Shown here in pieces: positions 45,256-54,945 of a stretch of 64,000 nucleotides of DNA. Location of the stretch: positions 1 to 64,000 of the forward strand of contig NZ_QDGA01000021.1 of the NCBI RefSeq assembly GCF_003347665.1, written 5' to 3'. The stretch comes from Microvirga calopogonii (GTDB taxonomy: Bacteria; Pseudomonadota; Alphaproteobacteria; Rhizobiales; Beijerinckiaceae). The translations under genes and the position numbers were made by a program. Positions within the stretch are counted from its first letter, which is position 1. Every line of letters begins with the position of its first letter. Under the pieces are notes generated by a model. That model searched no databases. It was not told the origin of the DNA and worked only from the letters and a program-made list of their open reading frames with translations.

Positions 45256-47634
45256 TCAGTCCTGGAACGCCGGTGCGCCCTGCTCGATCTTGATGGCTCC
45301 CTTCGGCGCTTCGATCCGGATCTGCCCTTGAATGCCGACCGGACGAACCGAGATCGTGTCAAAGGCCGGCTGGTAGGAACCGACGGTGTCGAGAGACAGG
45401 ACGAGATCCTTACCGCTTGGCTGGAGCTGGAAGCGAAGCTCCAGCCGGCTGTCGCCCTGCCAGTCTGATGTATCGCCGTCATCTTCGTAAAGGTACGCAT
45501 CGGCGATCGCCCGTGGAGCCCCAAAGACAATCAGTTCGCGCTGTGCGTCGGCACTGGGATCAATCTTGTCGGTCTGCCGGGTCACCGGGATCATGGCACC
45601 GCACCGGACGAGGACAGGCAGGCGGCCGAGAGGTGCCGGGACCGTGACCGTCTGCCCCCCTTCGAAGTGGCGTCCGTCGTGGAAGTCGAACCAGCCGCCC
45701 GCATGCTCCGGCAGGTAGACCTGCCGGTCCGATGCCCCCTCTTCGAGAACGGGCGCCACCAGAATGTCTGGTCCGAGCATAAAGCTGTCCTGTACATCCA
45801 GGGCTGAACGATCTTCAGGGAAGTTGTAGAACAGCGGACGCACGACCGGTTCGTTTTCACGCGAGGCGCGCCACATCTGCGTGTAGAGGTAGGGCATCAG
45901 TCGGTAGCGCAACTTGATGACATCACGAACCTGGGGAATGACACTCTCGTGCATCCAGGGAAGGTTGACGATGCCGTTGTCTTTCCATGAGTTCATGACC
46001 ATACGCGGCCAGAGCGCGCAGAACTCGACGAAACGGCAGAACAGTTCAGCATTCGGGCTGGGTCCGTGGAAACCGCCGACGTCATGCCCAATGTTGAACA
46101 TGCCTGACAGGCTCATGGTGAGCCCTTGGGTCAGATTGAATCGAAGGGTCTTCCAGGCGGTTTCGTTGTCGCCGGACCAAGTCTGCGCGTAGCGCCACAG
46201 GCCGGCCGCGCCGCCACGCGTGATGGCATAGGGCCGCTTTCCGGGCGCGTCCGCAGCTTGCGCCTCGTAGGAGAGCTTCGTCATGAGAAGCGGCTGCGCC
46301 GGTCGTGCCAAGACTTGAGGAAATGGACGCCCATCACCGTTGCAGATGGCGTCTTCATCCCAGATCTCATATTCATTGTTGTCGTTCCAGACGGTGACGA
46401 CACCATAGTCGAGCAGTGCAGACTGAATGCCATTCCGCCACCAGGTGCGCCCGTCGGGATTCGTGAAGTCGACGTGGAAGCCCAGGCCATCCCAGAACTG
46501 CGCTACGGCCGGCTGACCCGTCGCGCCATCTGCTACAAGAATTCCCTGCTCCATGGCTTCATTCAGCCGTGGATGATCATCCAGGAGGCAGGGCTTGAGA
46601 TTGGTGACAGGCTGCATGCTGGCTTCCTTCAGCCGGCGCATGGTGCCTGCCGGATCAGGGAATTTATCGCGGTTCCAGTTGAAGGCGTAACGGCGGTGGC
46701 CAATCGATGTGTAGCCGGAACCGAAATGAAAGCTGTCGCAGGGAATCTGATGGTAACGGCACTTCTCGATAAAATCCGTGATCCTCGCATCGGCGTCGGG
46801 CGCGTCCGCGATGGTCATCGACGTGGTGGCGAAGCCCAGCGACCACTTCGGCGCGAAGGCCTGCCCGCCGGTGAGCCAGGAGAAGCGCCGCACCACATCC
46901 GGCACGCTGGGTCCTGCGATCACGTAGAAATCAAGATCACCGTCCTGCGCGCTGTAGGACCGGAACAGCCCGTGATAATTGTCGATCGTGCAACCCAGAT
47001 CCATCTCGCCGATGGCAAGGTTGTCGTAGAAGACGCCATGCGCGCCCGCCGGGCCGTCGACGACGACAAGCGGAATCATTTTGTAAAGTGGATCGCTCAG
47101 CTCTGCGTCGAACCCACAAGGGTCCACCGCGTCGATCTTGAAGCGGCGGCCGGTGTGATCGAGAGGACCCGCCTTGTCGCCCACACCATAGTGGCGCTCG
47201 TGTTCGTCACGCGCCATGACATGCTGCAGTGCACCGGTCTTCCGTGATATGAAATAGGCTTGGGTCGTGCGGTCCCGCAGGAACGGGCGGTCTTCTCCAG
47301 CCCGATGCCACGCAATCCCAAACGGCGACAGGGTAATGACGGCGGTCAAGCCTGATGCCTTGAGCACGACTGTGCCGTTCTGTTCCGTCACGGACGCATC
47401 CGGGCATGCAAATCCCTCCGTGGAGTCCCTCGATCTGCCTTCGTAGGCGGGCTCAAGGCCATTCGGCGCGATGCTCCAACCCCGGTCGAGGCGGTAGCCG
47501 CCGCCACGCTTCATCACGACACGGCCGATGTCCTGCTCCAGAATGCCGACACGCAGTTCCGTGTTCCAACCGAGGTCGAACACGGCCCAGATTCCGTCGC
47601 GGCCATGATATCGGCCCTCGGTCAACGCTTTCAT
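45256..47634 (-). CDS. GH31 alpha-glycosidase, specificity undetermined
   Basis: A 792-residue family-31 glycoside hydrolase. N-terminal beta-sandwich with HYGVGDKAGPLDHTG near 150; catalytic barrel from about 240, where SFHFGSGY lies near 290. The nucleophile Asp is in VWNDNNEYEIWD near 416 and the acid/base Asp in TWSGDNETAW near 488; later FMLGPDILVAPVLEEG and a beta domain with EDDGDTSDW. It lacks the sulfonate-recognition residues of the SQase at 37471. No export signal. GAGGAG precedes the ATG. It presumably cleaves an alpha-glycoside brought in by the adjacent importer; alpha-glucoside or alpha-xyloside are both possible. Confidence 0.9.
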   Translation of the reverse strand: MKALTEGRYHGRDGIWAVFDLGWNTELRVGILEQDIGRVVMKRGGGYRLDRGWSIAPNGLEPAYEGRSRDSTEGFACPDASVTEQNGTVVLKASGLTAVITLSPFGIAWHRAGEDRPFLRDRTTQAYFISRKTGALQHVMARDEHERHYGVGDKAGPLDHTGRRFKIDAVDPCGFDAELSDPLYKMIPLVVVDGPAGAHGVFYDNLAIGEMDLGCTIDNYHGLFRSYSAQDGDLDFYVIAGPSVPDVVRRFSWLTGGQAFAPKWSLGFATTSMTIADAPDADARITDFIEKCRYHQIPCDSFHFGSGYTSIGHRRYAFNWNRDKFPDPAGTMRRLKEASMQPVTNLKPCLLDDHPRLNEAMEQGILVADGATGQPAVAQFWDGLGFHVDFTNPDGRTWWRNGIQSALLDYGVVTVWNDNNEYEIWDEDAICNGDGRPFPQVLARPAQPLLMTKLSYEAQAADAPGKRPYAITRGGAAGLWRYAQTWSGDNETAWKTLRFNLTQGLTMSLSGMFNIGHDVGGFHGPSPNAELFCRFVEFCALWPRMVMNSWKDNGIVNLPWMHESVIPQVRDVIKLRYRLMPYLYTQMWRASRENEPVVRPLFYNFPEDRSALDVQDSFMLGPDILVAPVLEEGASDRQVYLPEHAGGWFDFHDGRHFEGGQTVTVPAPLGRLPVLVRCGAMIPVTRQTDKIDPSADAQRELIVFGAPRAIADAYLYEDDGDTSDWQGDSRLELRFQLQPSGKDLVLSLDTVGSYQPAFDTISVRPVGIQGQIRIEAPKGAIKIEQGAPAFQD

Positions 47635-47655
47635 CGAAATGTCTCCTCAGCAGTA

Positions 47656-48732
47656 TCAACGGATGCGGATTGCTTGTCCGTCCGCATCGAAAAGGTGAAG
47701 CGCCTCGCGCTTGAGGCGCAGTCCGACCCTCTGGTTCCGGTCGTATCTGGCCTGTCCATCCTGGCGCACGGTCAACTCCGGCAGTCCCGGGGCCGATCCG
47801 TACAGGTAAGTTTCGCCCCCGAGCTGCTCCACCAGGTTGACCGTGATGATAAGATCCGCCTGGGTCTCGTCTATGACATCAATGTGCTCAGGGCGCGCGC
47901 CCAGCGTGATGCTGGCTCCCGAGGCTGTCTGACCAGTCGAGGGCAAAGGTATGGATCGCGTGTCGTTTCCAATGGTGACCTGTCCGGAACCCATGACCCG
48001 CGCGGGAAGCAGGTTCATGCGAGGCGAACCGATGAAACCTGCCACGAAGAGATTGGCCGGATGATTGTAGACTTCGAGTGGCGTTCCGACCTGCTCGATC
48101 CGTCCCGCCCGCAGCACCACGATGCGGTCGGCCAAGGTCATGGCCTCGACTTGATCGTGAGTGACGTAGATCATTGTGCCGCCGATCTCCCCGTGCAGGG
48201 CGGCCAGCTCCTTGCGCGTTGCGACGCGCAGCTCCGCATCAAGGTTCGAGAGCGGCTCGTCAAACAGGAAGATCTTAGGATCGCGTACGATCGCGCGGCC
48301 GATCGCGACGCGCTGGCGCTGCCCCCCCGAGAGAGCTTTCGGCTTGCGGTCGAGATAGTCGGTCAGCTGCAGCATCTGGGCCGCCCGGCGGACGCGCTGA
48401 TCGATCTCGGATCGGCTCAGAGCCATGTTCTCCAAAGCGAAGGCCATGTTCTTGTAGACGCTCATGTGCGGATAGAGCGCATAGGACTGGAACACCATCG
48501 CAAGCCCCCGATCCGAGGCCGGAACGTTCGTGACGCTTTGCCCATCAATCCGGATTTCACCGCCACTGACCTGCTCCAGACCGGCAATGATGCGCAACAG
48601 CGTGGACTTCCCGCAGCCTGAGGGGCCGACGAACACCACGAATTCGCCGTCCTCGATCGCCAGATCGACCCCATGAATGATCGTGGCGCTGCCATAGGAT
48701 TTCTTGATGTCGATGAGCTTCAGCTCTGCCAT
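47656..48732 (-). CDS. Sugar ABC transporter ATP-binding protein (UgpC/MsmX type)
   Basis: A 358-residue CUT1 ATPase. Walker A GPSGCGKSTLLR near 37, Q-loop MVFQSYALYPHM near 82, signature LSGGQRQRVAIGRAI near 135, Walker B FLFDEPLSNLDAELR near 155 and switch His in YVTHDQVEAMTLAD near 190. The C-terminal TOBE region (about 240-355) is the regulatory domain seen in such multi-task ATPases. In operon with two permeases and a binding protein; it may also serve the ATPase-less importer at 897-4123. Confidence 0.94.
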   Translation of the reverse strand: MAELKLIDIKKSYGSATIIHGVDLAIEDGEFVVFVGPSGCGKSTLLRIIAGLEQVSGGEIRIDGQSVTNVPASDRGLAMVFQSYALYPHMSVYKNMAFALENMALSRSEIDQRVRRAAQMLQLTDYLDRKPKALSGGQRQRVAIGRAIVRDPKIFLFDEPLSNLDAELRVATRKELAALHGEIGGTMIYVTHDQVEAMTLADRIVVLRAGRIEQVGTPLEVYNHPANLFVAGFIGSPRMNLLPARVMGSGQVTIGNDTRSIPLPSTGQTASGASITLGARPEHIDVIDETQADLIITVNLVEQLGGETYLYGSAPGLPELTVRQDGQARYDRNQRVGLRLKREALHLFDADGQAIRIR

Positions 48733-48748
48733 TTTTCCATCAGTCCAA

Positions 48749-49798
48749 TTATTTCATCCCGGTGTTTGCGATACCGGTGGTGATGAAGCGTTGCAGGAAC
48801 ACGAAGACGATCGCGACTGGTGTCAGGGTCATCACGGTCATCGCCAGGAGATACTGCCACTGTGTCTGCAACTCGCCCTGGAAGGCATTAAGGCCGATCT
48901 GCAGCGTATAGGACTCCGTCTTCGTCAGGACGGCGAGCGGCCACAGGAACTCGTTCCAGCGCCACATGATCGAGAAGATAGTCAGCACGGCAAGCGCCGG
49001 CAGGGTCAGGGGCATCACGATGCGCCAATAAATCTGCCACTCCGAAGCCTTGTCCATGCGAGCCGCTTCGATGAGATCGCGGGGCAAGGTCAGCATGTAC
49101 TGACGCAGGAGGAACACGCCTGTCGGCGTCGCTGCGCCCGGCAGGATCACGGCCCAGAGTGAGTTAACAAGCCCGAGCTTGGTCACCACCAGATACACCG
49201 GCACCAGGATGATGGTGATTGGGATCATCAGCGTGCCGATCACCATCAGCATGGCGGCACTCTTACCCTTGAACTCATAGATCGAAAGGGCATAGGCCGC
49301 CATGGAGTTGATCAGAAGCGTGATCAGCGTTGCAACGACCGTCACGAACACCGAGTTCGCGAGGAACTGCGGGAAGGCAAAACGCTCCAGTGGTTCGGTG
49401 TAGTTTTCCGTGGCAAGTGAGAATTGGCGCACGGGCACCCGCTTGTCGATGGGCACCCGGACCTGCTGGCTCGGGTTGGCCGGATCGATCATCTGGGCTT
49501 GGATGCCGACACGGCGGACCTGAGCGAGCTCGCGCTTAGTACCGTCCTCCATGATCACGGTGAAGAGCGGCAGCGGTTGCGGGTAACCCGGCACCGTTAC
49601 CTCCTTCTGGGACATCGGCAGAAGGGAGGGCGGAAACTCGAGGAGGCTGGCCTGCGTCTTGAATGACGACAAAACCAGCCACAGGACCGGCCCGAACATC
49701 AGGATCACGCCGAGGAGCAGGTATGCGTAGGCTGCAATGTCCGTCCAGTGCCAACCCTTGGAATTGCGACGGGCAGTGATGAAACGAGCAATGTTCAT
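48749..49798 (-). CDS. Sugar ABC permease, MalG type with large periplasmic insertion
   Basis: A 349-residue inner-membrane permease with EAA loop EAARMDKASEWQIYWRIVMPL near 250-270. Between the first and second spans there is an unusually long hydrophilic segment (about residues 58-145, with PGYPQPLPLFTVIMEDGTK and PVRQFSLATENY), expected to be periplasmic and seen in alpha-glucoside-type permeases. Sixteen bases separate it from the ATPase start and seven from the other permease. Confidence 0.92.
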   Translation of the reverse strand: MNIARFITARRNSKGWHWTDIAAYAYLLLGVILMFGPVLWLVLSSFKTQASLLEFPPSLLPMSQKEVTVPGYPQPLPLFTVIMEDGTKRELAQVRRVGIQAQMIDPANPSQQVRVPIDKRVPVRQFSLATENYTEPLERFAFPQFLANSVFVTVVATLITLLINSMAAYALSIYEFKGKSAAMLMVIGTLMIPITIILVPVYLVVTKLGLVNSLWAVILPGAATPTGVFLLRQYMLTLPRDLIEAARMDKASEWQIYWRIVMPLTLPALAVLTIFSIMWRWNEFLWPLAVLTKTESYTLQIGLNAFQGELQTQWQYLLAMTVMTLTPVAIVFVFLQRFITTGIANTGMK

Positions 49799-49805
49799 GA
49801 CGGCC

Positions 49806-50843
49806 TCACGAGGACTTGCGTTGCGTGAAGGCGAGCTGCGTCAGCGTCAGCGCGAAGAGCACGATGCCGAGCACGACAGAAGCCGCCGCAGCGAGACCGA
49901 AATTCTGAACCTGGTTGGAGAATGCCGTCTCGTATATGTACTGCACGACCATGAGGGTGGATGTGCCCGGTCCACCTCCGGTGAGCACAAACACCTCATC
50001 AAAGGTTTGAACGGCGCGGATCAGGGACAGCACGATCACAACGATAAGGTTAGGCCAGAGCAGCGGCAGGGTGAGGCGCCAGAACACACGCCAGCGGGGC
50101 GTCGCGTCCATCTCGGCGGCCTCATAGATATCCGCCGGAATGGCCTGGAGCCCCGCCAGCAGGATAAGAGTGTAGAACCCCATATGGGCCCAGACCGATA
50201 CGAAGATGGCCCAGAACATGGCCCAGCCGGGCTCGGCGAGAAAGAGAATCCGGTCGCCGCCAAAACCTGTGATGGCGGCGTTCAAAAGGCCGTCACGCTG
50301 CAAAATCCACTTCCAGATCAGCGCCACCACAACGGGTGACAACAGGACAGGAAAGAAGTAAACGGCCCGAAAGAAGCCGCGGCCGCGAATCTTCATGTTG
50401 AGCACGATGGCAGTCAGGAGCGACAGCCCCACCATCGCAGCTACCTGAAACACAGAGAAGAAGAGCGTGTTGTAGACACCGCGCCAGAAATGGTCCTCAC
50501 GGCAGGTGTTCGGATCCACATAGGACCCGCAATCGAACAAATACGAATACTGGTCAGCTCCGACGTAAGGGCGCTCAGATGGAAATAGCGCAGGACCGCC
50601 GGTGACTGAATAGACGAAGTTGATGGCGATCGGAACGAACACGAACAGGCCGAAGAACACGAGGTTCGGCAGCAAGAAGACATAAGCCATCCGCCTTTCG
50701 CCGATGAGGCGTTGCAGGCTCGCCATTGGCCAATCGACGATCCGAGAGGCCAATTTCAGGACTGGATTCGTCCCGCGCGATTGGGTGCGGCCACCAGCGG
50801 GAGCCGGAGGTGTCACCGCAGATGTCTTTGACGTGAGGGTCAT
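49806..50843 (-). CDS. Sugar ABC permease, MalF type
   Basis: A 345-residue permease with six or more spans and EAA loop EAAEMDATPRWRVFWRLTLPL near 250-270. A soluble N-terminal 45 residues precede the first span. The periplasmic loop after that span contains two Cys (FDCGSYVDPNTCRED, about 97-112) that might form a disulfide. It pairs with the MalG-type permease downstream and the binding protein upstream. Confidence 0.92.
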   Translation of the reverse strand: MTLTSKTSAVTPPAPAGGRTQSRGTNPVLKLASRIVDWPMASLQRLIGERRMAYVFLLPNLVFFGLFVFVPIAINFVYSVTGGPALFPSERPYVGADQYSYLFDCGSYVDPNTCREDHFWRGVYNTLFFSVFQVAAMVGLSLLTAIVLNMKIRGRGFFRAVYFFPVLLSPVVVALIWKWILQRDGLLNAAITGFGGDRILFLAEPGWAMFWAIFVSVWAHMGFYTLILLAGLQAIPADIYEAAEMDATPRWRVFWRLTLPLLWPNLIVVIVLSLIRAVQTFDEVFVLTGGGPGTSTLMVVQYIYETAFSNQVQNFGLAAAASVVLGIVLFALTLTQLAFTQRKSS

Positions 50844-50902
50844 GGTGTCTTCAGCCAGAGAGAGAATGCCCCGGGCGGGATCACCCGGGGCAGGTTTCGG
50901 GC

Positions 50903-52183
50903 TTACTTCTTGGTACGCTCAGCAATCTGCTGCTGCACATCCGCCTCGATGCGCTGGTAGGCCTCGTCGAGCGACGCCTCTCCGGCGATGGCTTGGCCAA
51001 GCCGGCTGATCACCGCATTGAAGATCACACGGTTGTGGACGTAGCCCTGAAGCTTGGTGGCAACCGGAGAGAGCTGCGACACGCCTTCGTTGAAGACTTT
51101 CAGCGCTGCCTTGCCCTGTGGGGAGGCGCTCTTGTACTCAAGACCTTTCTTGGCGATGCCCAAGTGGCCTGGCACGAAGAGTGAGCGTTCATAGAATTCT
51201 GCCGCGACCGGCTCGCTGGCGAGATATTCCATGAGGCGCGCGACTTCTTTCGGATGCTGAGTGGTCTTGATGGCCACGAGCGCGGCGCCGCCCGGCATAC
51301 CGGAGCAGTTGGCGGGTCCGCAGGGCGTCGGAACGGCCACCCAGTCGAATGCGTCGCCGATCGTCTTGTCGAACTGTCCGATCTGCCAGGAGCCGGACTC
51401 GTACATCACGACCTGTGCGTTCTTGAACTCGTCATTCGCACCCCGGTAGGCGGTGCCCGCGACAGAACCCCAGAGTTCCTTCGACATCACGCCATTTTTG
51501 TGCCAGTCAAAAACGAGCTGCGCTCCCCGCTTGAATCCTTCGTCCACAACGGCGGGTTCGCCCTTCTCGTTAAACAGCTTCGCGCCCTGCGTAATGGCAA
51601 GGCTGAAGAACCGATGGCCAGACCGGTCAATAGCGATCGGGAACGGCGCCTGCACCTTCGCAGCAACATTCTTCGCGGCTGCGGCCCACTCCTCCCAGGT
51701 TGCCTTTGGGCCAGGCATCGGGACATTGGCCTGCTCAAACAGGGTCTTGTTCACGAAAGGACCCGTCAAGGTGAGTTGGGTCATGAACCCTGGGATCGAG
51801 GTCGTGTCGCCCGGGACCCGCATCCATTCGAGGAATGGTCCGAAGTTCGTCTCGAAATATGCCGGATCCTTCAGATGGGGACGCAAATCCAGCATGTAGC
51901 GGGCTACACCTCCGAGATCCGCGACACGTGCGAGATCCGGTCCCTGTCCTGCTGCGAGCTGCACCGGCAGGTTCTCATTGATGGCTTTGAATGGAACCTG
52001 ATCGAGAACGACCTTGATGTCCTTGTTCTGCCCCTCAAAGCGACGCAGGAGATCAGACATGACCTCACCTTCGTTGCCGTCCGAGTACCAGGTCATCCGC
52101 AGGGTTGTTTGAGCTTGAGCATTGCCAATTCCAAGGCTTGCCGCAAACAGCGCGCAGCCAAGGAGCATCGTTGTACCCTTCAT
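50903..52183 (-). CDS. Sugar ABC transporter substrate-binding protein
   Basis: A 426-residue family-1 solute-binding protein. The ATG at 52183, preceded by GGAGGAAA, starts a Sec signal (hydrophobic run, cleavage near AQAQ). Mature landmarks are GQGPDLARVADLGG near 95, PGFMTQLTLTGPFVNKTLFEQA near 150 and a late WVAVPTPCGPANCSGMPGG with a probable disulfide. First gene of the operon ABC transporter-GH31-uxuA; a perfect palindrome lies between it and the divergent lacI-type gene. The ligand is probably an oligosaccharide or glycoside. Confidence 0.92.
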   Translation of the reverse strand: MKGTTMLLGCALFAASLGIGNAQAQTTLRMTWYSDGNEGEVMSDLLRRFEGQNKDIKVVLDQVPFKAINENLPVQLAAGQGPDLARVADLGGVARYMLDLRPHLKDPAYFETNFGPFLEWMRVPGDTTSIPGFMTQLTLTGPFVNKTLFEQANVPMPGPKATWEEWAAAAKNVAAKVQAPFPIAIDRSGHRFFSLAITQGAKLFNEKGEPAVVDEGFKRGAQLVFDWHKNGVMSKELWGSVAGTAYRGANDEFKNAQVVMYESGSWQIGQFDKTIGDAFDWVAVPTPCGPANCSGMPGGAALVAIKTTQHPKEVARLMEYLASEPVAAEFYERSLFVPGHLGIAKKGLEYKSASPQGKAALKVFNEGVSQLSPVATKLQGYVHNRVIFNAVISRLGQAIAGEASLDEAYQRIEADVQQQIAERTKK

Positions 52184-52435
52184 CGTTTCCTCCGTTATTT
52201 TTTCTCGTCTAACGCCGAGATTGCCTCGGATCTGTGGCGCCACAGGGGCGTCAGATCTCATTGATAACCGTCTCTGTTTGTCGGCGGCATCCTCCAGGCG
52301 GAAGAGTTCCCTGAACCCCGGATCGGGTGCGGCTTCACTCAAGTCGGGTGTCAGTTAGGGACTGCTTGCCCGTGGCACGTTTGCCTTGGCGTGAACCCTC
52401 GGTTGGCAGAGCTGAAGCCGATCTTGCGAGTAGAC

Positions 52436-52455
52436 TTTGGCAAACGTTTGCCAAA
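52436..52455. promoter_or_regulatory. LacI-family operator, perfect 20-bp palindrome
   Basis: TTTGGCAAACGTTTGCCAAA is a perfect palindrome centred on CG, in the 356-base gap between the divergent sugar importer and LacI-family genes (85 bases before the regulator's start). Sequence and position are typical of LacI/GalR binding sites, so it probably represses both directions until the inducing sugar is present. The remainder of the gap shows nothing else I recognise. Confidence 0.8.
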
Positions 52456-52539
52456 ACTGTCTATCATCCTTTCGTCTAGGTCTGTCTATGAGAGCATCGG
52501 AGGTCTCGACAGGGCCCGTGATGTAGGGAACAAGGTGGC

Positions 52540-53550
52540 ATGAACAAACAGAGACCCATCGGGCAAGAACCGGTTTCACTCGCAACGGTAGCGGCTCAGG
52601 CCGGCGTGTCGGTTGCTACCGTGTCACGCATTGTGAATGGCGAAACCCGTCGAGCATCGGCCGAGACTGTCGAGCGGGTTCAAAAGCTTGTGGCGGCGCT
52701 CGGCTATCGACCAAACCATGTGGGCCGGACGCTGCGACGGAGGGAAAGCCGCGTCGTTGCCATGCTGTCGCCCAACCTCGACAACCCAGCCATGGCGGCA
52801 ATCGCAGCCTCGGTCGAGACGGCCCTGCGCTCGGCCGGATACGTCATGATCCTTTGCGACACCCATGACCGGGCCGATCTTCAAGACGAATACCTGCATG
52901 TGATGCGATCACAGGTCGTCCAAGGATACATCGTTGTTAATCCCGTGCGCAGCGAAGCGCTGTCGGACTCTGTGGCTCGCGGCGACCCCATGGTGTTCGT
53001 CGGGCGCCGGAACCCTGATGGAGGTGGCGCCTTTGTGGGGATCGATAACCGACGCGCCGGAGAGGATGCAGCCAATCACCTTTGGGAGCGAGGAATCAGG
53101 AATCTAGCGGTCATCCACCCTACGCAAGGATCATCGGCGACGCGCGATCGCGTGGGTGGGTTCATTACACGCCTTGAGGAGCTTGGTCTGCCCGACGAAG
53201 CGGTCCGGAAGGCAGAAGCGCCGGGCCTCTCCCATCTGGAGGTTGGCTACAGCGCGGCTCAGAGGCTCGTCGACGGAAAGCCATGGCCCGAAGGCCTGTT
53301 TTGTCCGAGCGATCTCATGGCCTATGGCGCTTACCGCCTCGCTCTGGAAACGGGTGTCCGGATCCCTGAAGACTGCAGAATCGTCGGCGTTGACGATAAT
53401 AAACTCAACGCCTGGATTGCGCCTTGGCTGACCTCGGTCCACATCCCCTATGCAGATTTTGGCGCTAAGGTTGTGGATCAACTGCAAGCATTATGGGCCG
53501 GTGAGCAACCCTCCGAGCAGCTTCTGCCGCATACCCTCATCGTTCGCTAA
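52540..53550 (+). CDS. LacI-family transcriptional regulator
   Basis: A 336-residue LacI/GalR regulator. HTH segment LATVAAQAGVSVATVSRIVNG lies at 14-34, then the hinge region with RPNHVGRTLRR near 60-70. The sensor domain includes VAMLSPNLDNPAMAAIAASVE near 75-95 and the closing DCRIVGVDDNKLNAWIAPWLTSV. It is divergent from the importer-GH31-uxuA operon and has the palindrome at 52436-52455 upstream. It may also reach the sulfoquinovose genes, since no other regulator lies near them. Confidence 0.92.
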   Translation: MNKQRPIGQEPVSLATVAAQAGVSVATVSRIVNGETRRASAETVERVQKLVAALGYRPNHVGRTLRRRESRVVAMLSPNLDNPAMAAIAASVETALRSAGYVMILCDTHDRADLQDEYLHVMRSQVVQGYIVVNPVRSEALSDSVARGDPMVFVGRRNPDGGGAFVGIDNRRAGEDAANHLWERGIRNLAVIHPTQGSSATRDRVGGFITRLEELGLPDEAVRKAEAPGLSHLEVGYSAAQRLVDGKPWPEGLFCPSDLMAYGAYRLALETGVRIPEDCRIVGVDDNKLNAWIAPWLTSVHIPYADFGAKVVDQLQALWAGEQPSEQLLPHTLIVR

Positions 53551-53835
53551 TCCAACGCACCTATTCGCCATGTCACAGTTTGTAGGTCTCTTTGGCGAAG
53601 CGATGGGTCGTCACGAGATGGGCGCAGTCGACCGGCGGGCCATCACCACGGTGAGTTCGCAGAGGAACTCTGCCGTAAGTCCGGACAGAAGACATGAAAG
53701 GAGTCTTTGCCTCTTGTAGCGATCGGAATTTGAACCGGATTTACGATAAGAGGGATCTCGTCAATCAAGACGGGACATGTTGGGCATATACATCCCGATC
53801 TTAAAAAGTGGAGTTCACAGATCTCACCAATCCAA

Positions 53836-54945
53836 TCAAGCGAGGTATTTCTCGATGATATCCATCCGGGGCTCGACACCCAAACCGGGCGCATCCGGCA
53901 GATGAGCGAAGCCGTCTATGATCTTGACGGGCTCAATCGCGAGGTTCTTCGAAAGTTCACCGGGTTCGACGCAGTACTCCATGACGAGTGCATTCTCGAG
54001 AGCACAGAGAAAATGGAGTGAGGCGGCAGTATTGATGTCGGTTGTGAAGTTGTGGTTGCAGACCTTCCTGCGGCGACTTGCGGCATAGTCTGCGATTCGC
54101 ATGGCCTGAGTGAAGCCCGTTCGGGTCAGGTCGATCTGAACGACGTCGACGCCGCCTTCATCGATTAAGCGCTCGAACCCGACAACCGTACATTCTTCCT
54201 CACCCGCTGCGATTCGCTGGGAGCATCCCGCCGAGACCTTTCCATAGCCGGCATAATCATCAGGATGAAGCGGCTCCTCAATCCAGAACAGGTTGTATGG
54301 CTCGAACAGCGAAGACCTGCGGATCGTCGTCTTCGCGTCCCAAATCAACCCGACATCGAGCATGAAATCAGTCTCGTCACCAATCGCTCGCCGGATTGAC
54401 TCGACATACTTGACATCCATCGCCTCGCTCTGGCCGAAAGGCTCCCAGCCGAACTTGACCCCGGTGTGTCCGGTATCGACGGCATGCTTTGCGCGAGCAA
54501 CGGTGTCCTCGACGCTGAACTGGAACATATTGGACGAATAGACGCGCATCCGATTCCGAAGCGCGCCACCAAGAAGCTCAACGATCGGCTTACCGAGTGC
54601 TTTGCCCTTGATGTCCCAGAGGGCGATGTCGATCCCGGCCATTGCCTGTACGACGGCCCCGCCACGGCCGTAGAATAGGGTCGCCCGATACATCTTCTCC
54701 CAAAGCCGCCTAGTCTCGAGCGGGTTCTCCCCGATGAGGAGCGACTTTAAACCGGTCACGAGCGTATGAGAATAGGGTGCATCAATGATCGCCTTGACCA
54801 CGGAAGGGCAACCGTCCACTTCGCCCCATCCCACGATGCCGGCATCAGTCGTGATCCTGATCAAGAGGGCATCCTGCGAGCTGTCGGTGCGAGCTTGGAT
54901 ATGGGGCAGGCGCAGGTTGAAGGCTTCGACGTCTGTGATCTTCAT
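53836..54945 (-). CDS. Mandelate racemase/muconate-lactonizing family enzyme
   Basis: A 369-residue enolase-superfamily enzyme. The capping domain (1-130) is followed by the barrel. Metal ligands appear as Asp in MLDVGLIWDA near 195, Glu in WIEEPLHPDD near 221 and Glu in AAGEEECTV near 247. The first catalytic strand reads GVKFGWEPFG, so a Lys is present but not the usual K-x-K; a later NHNF supplies a possible His. The reaction could be acid-sugar dehydration or racemisation. Last gene of the unassigned cluster; its start overlaps the GntR stop by 4 nt. Confidence 0.87.
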   Translation of the reverse strand: MKITDVEAFNLRLPHIQARTDSSQDALLIRITTDAGIVGWGEVDGCPSVVKAIIDAPYSHTLVTGLKSLLIGENPLETRRLWEKMYRATLFYGRGGAVVQAMAGIDIALWDIKGKALGKPIVELLGGALRNRMRVYSSNMFQFSVEDTVARAKHAVDTGHTGVKFGWEPFGQSEAMDVKYVESIRRAIGDETDFMLDVGLIWDAKTTIRRSSLFEPYNLFWIEEPLHPDDYAGYGKVSAGCSQRIAAGEEECTVVGFERLIDEGGVDVVQIDLTRTGFTQAMRIADYAASRRRKVCNHNFTTDINTAASLHFLCALENALVMEYCVEPGELSKNLAIEPVKIIDGFAHLPDAPGLGVEPRMDIIEKYLA

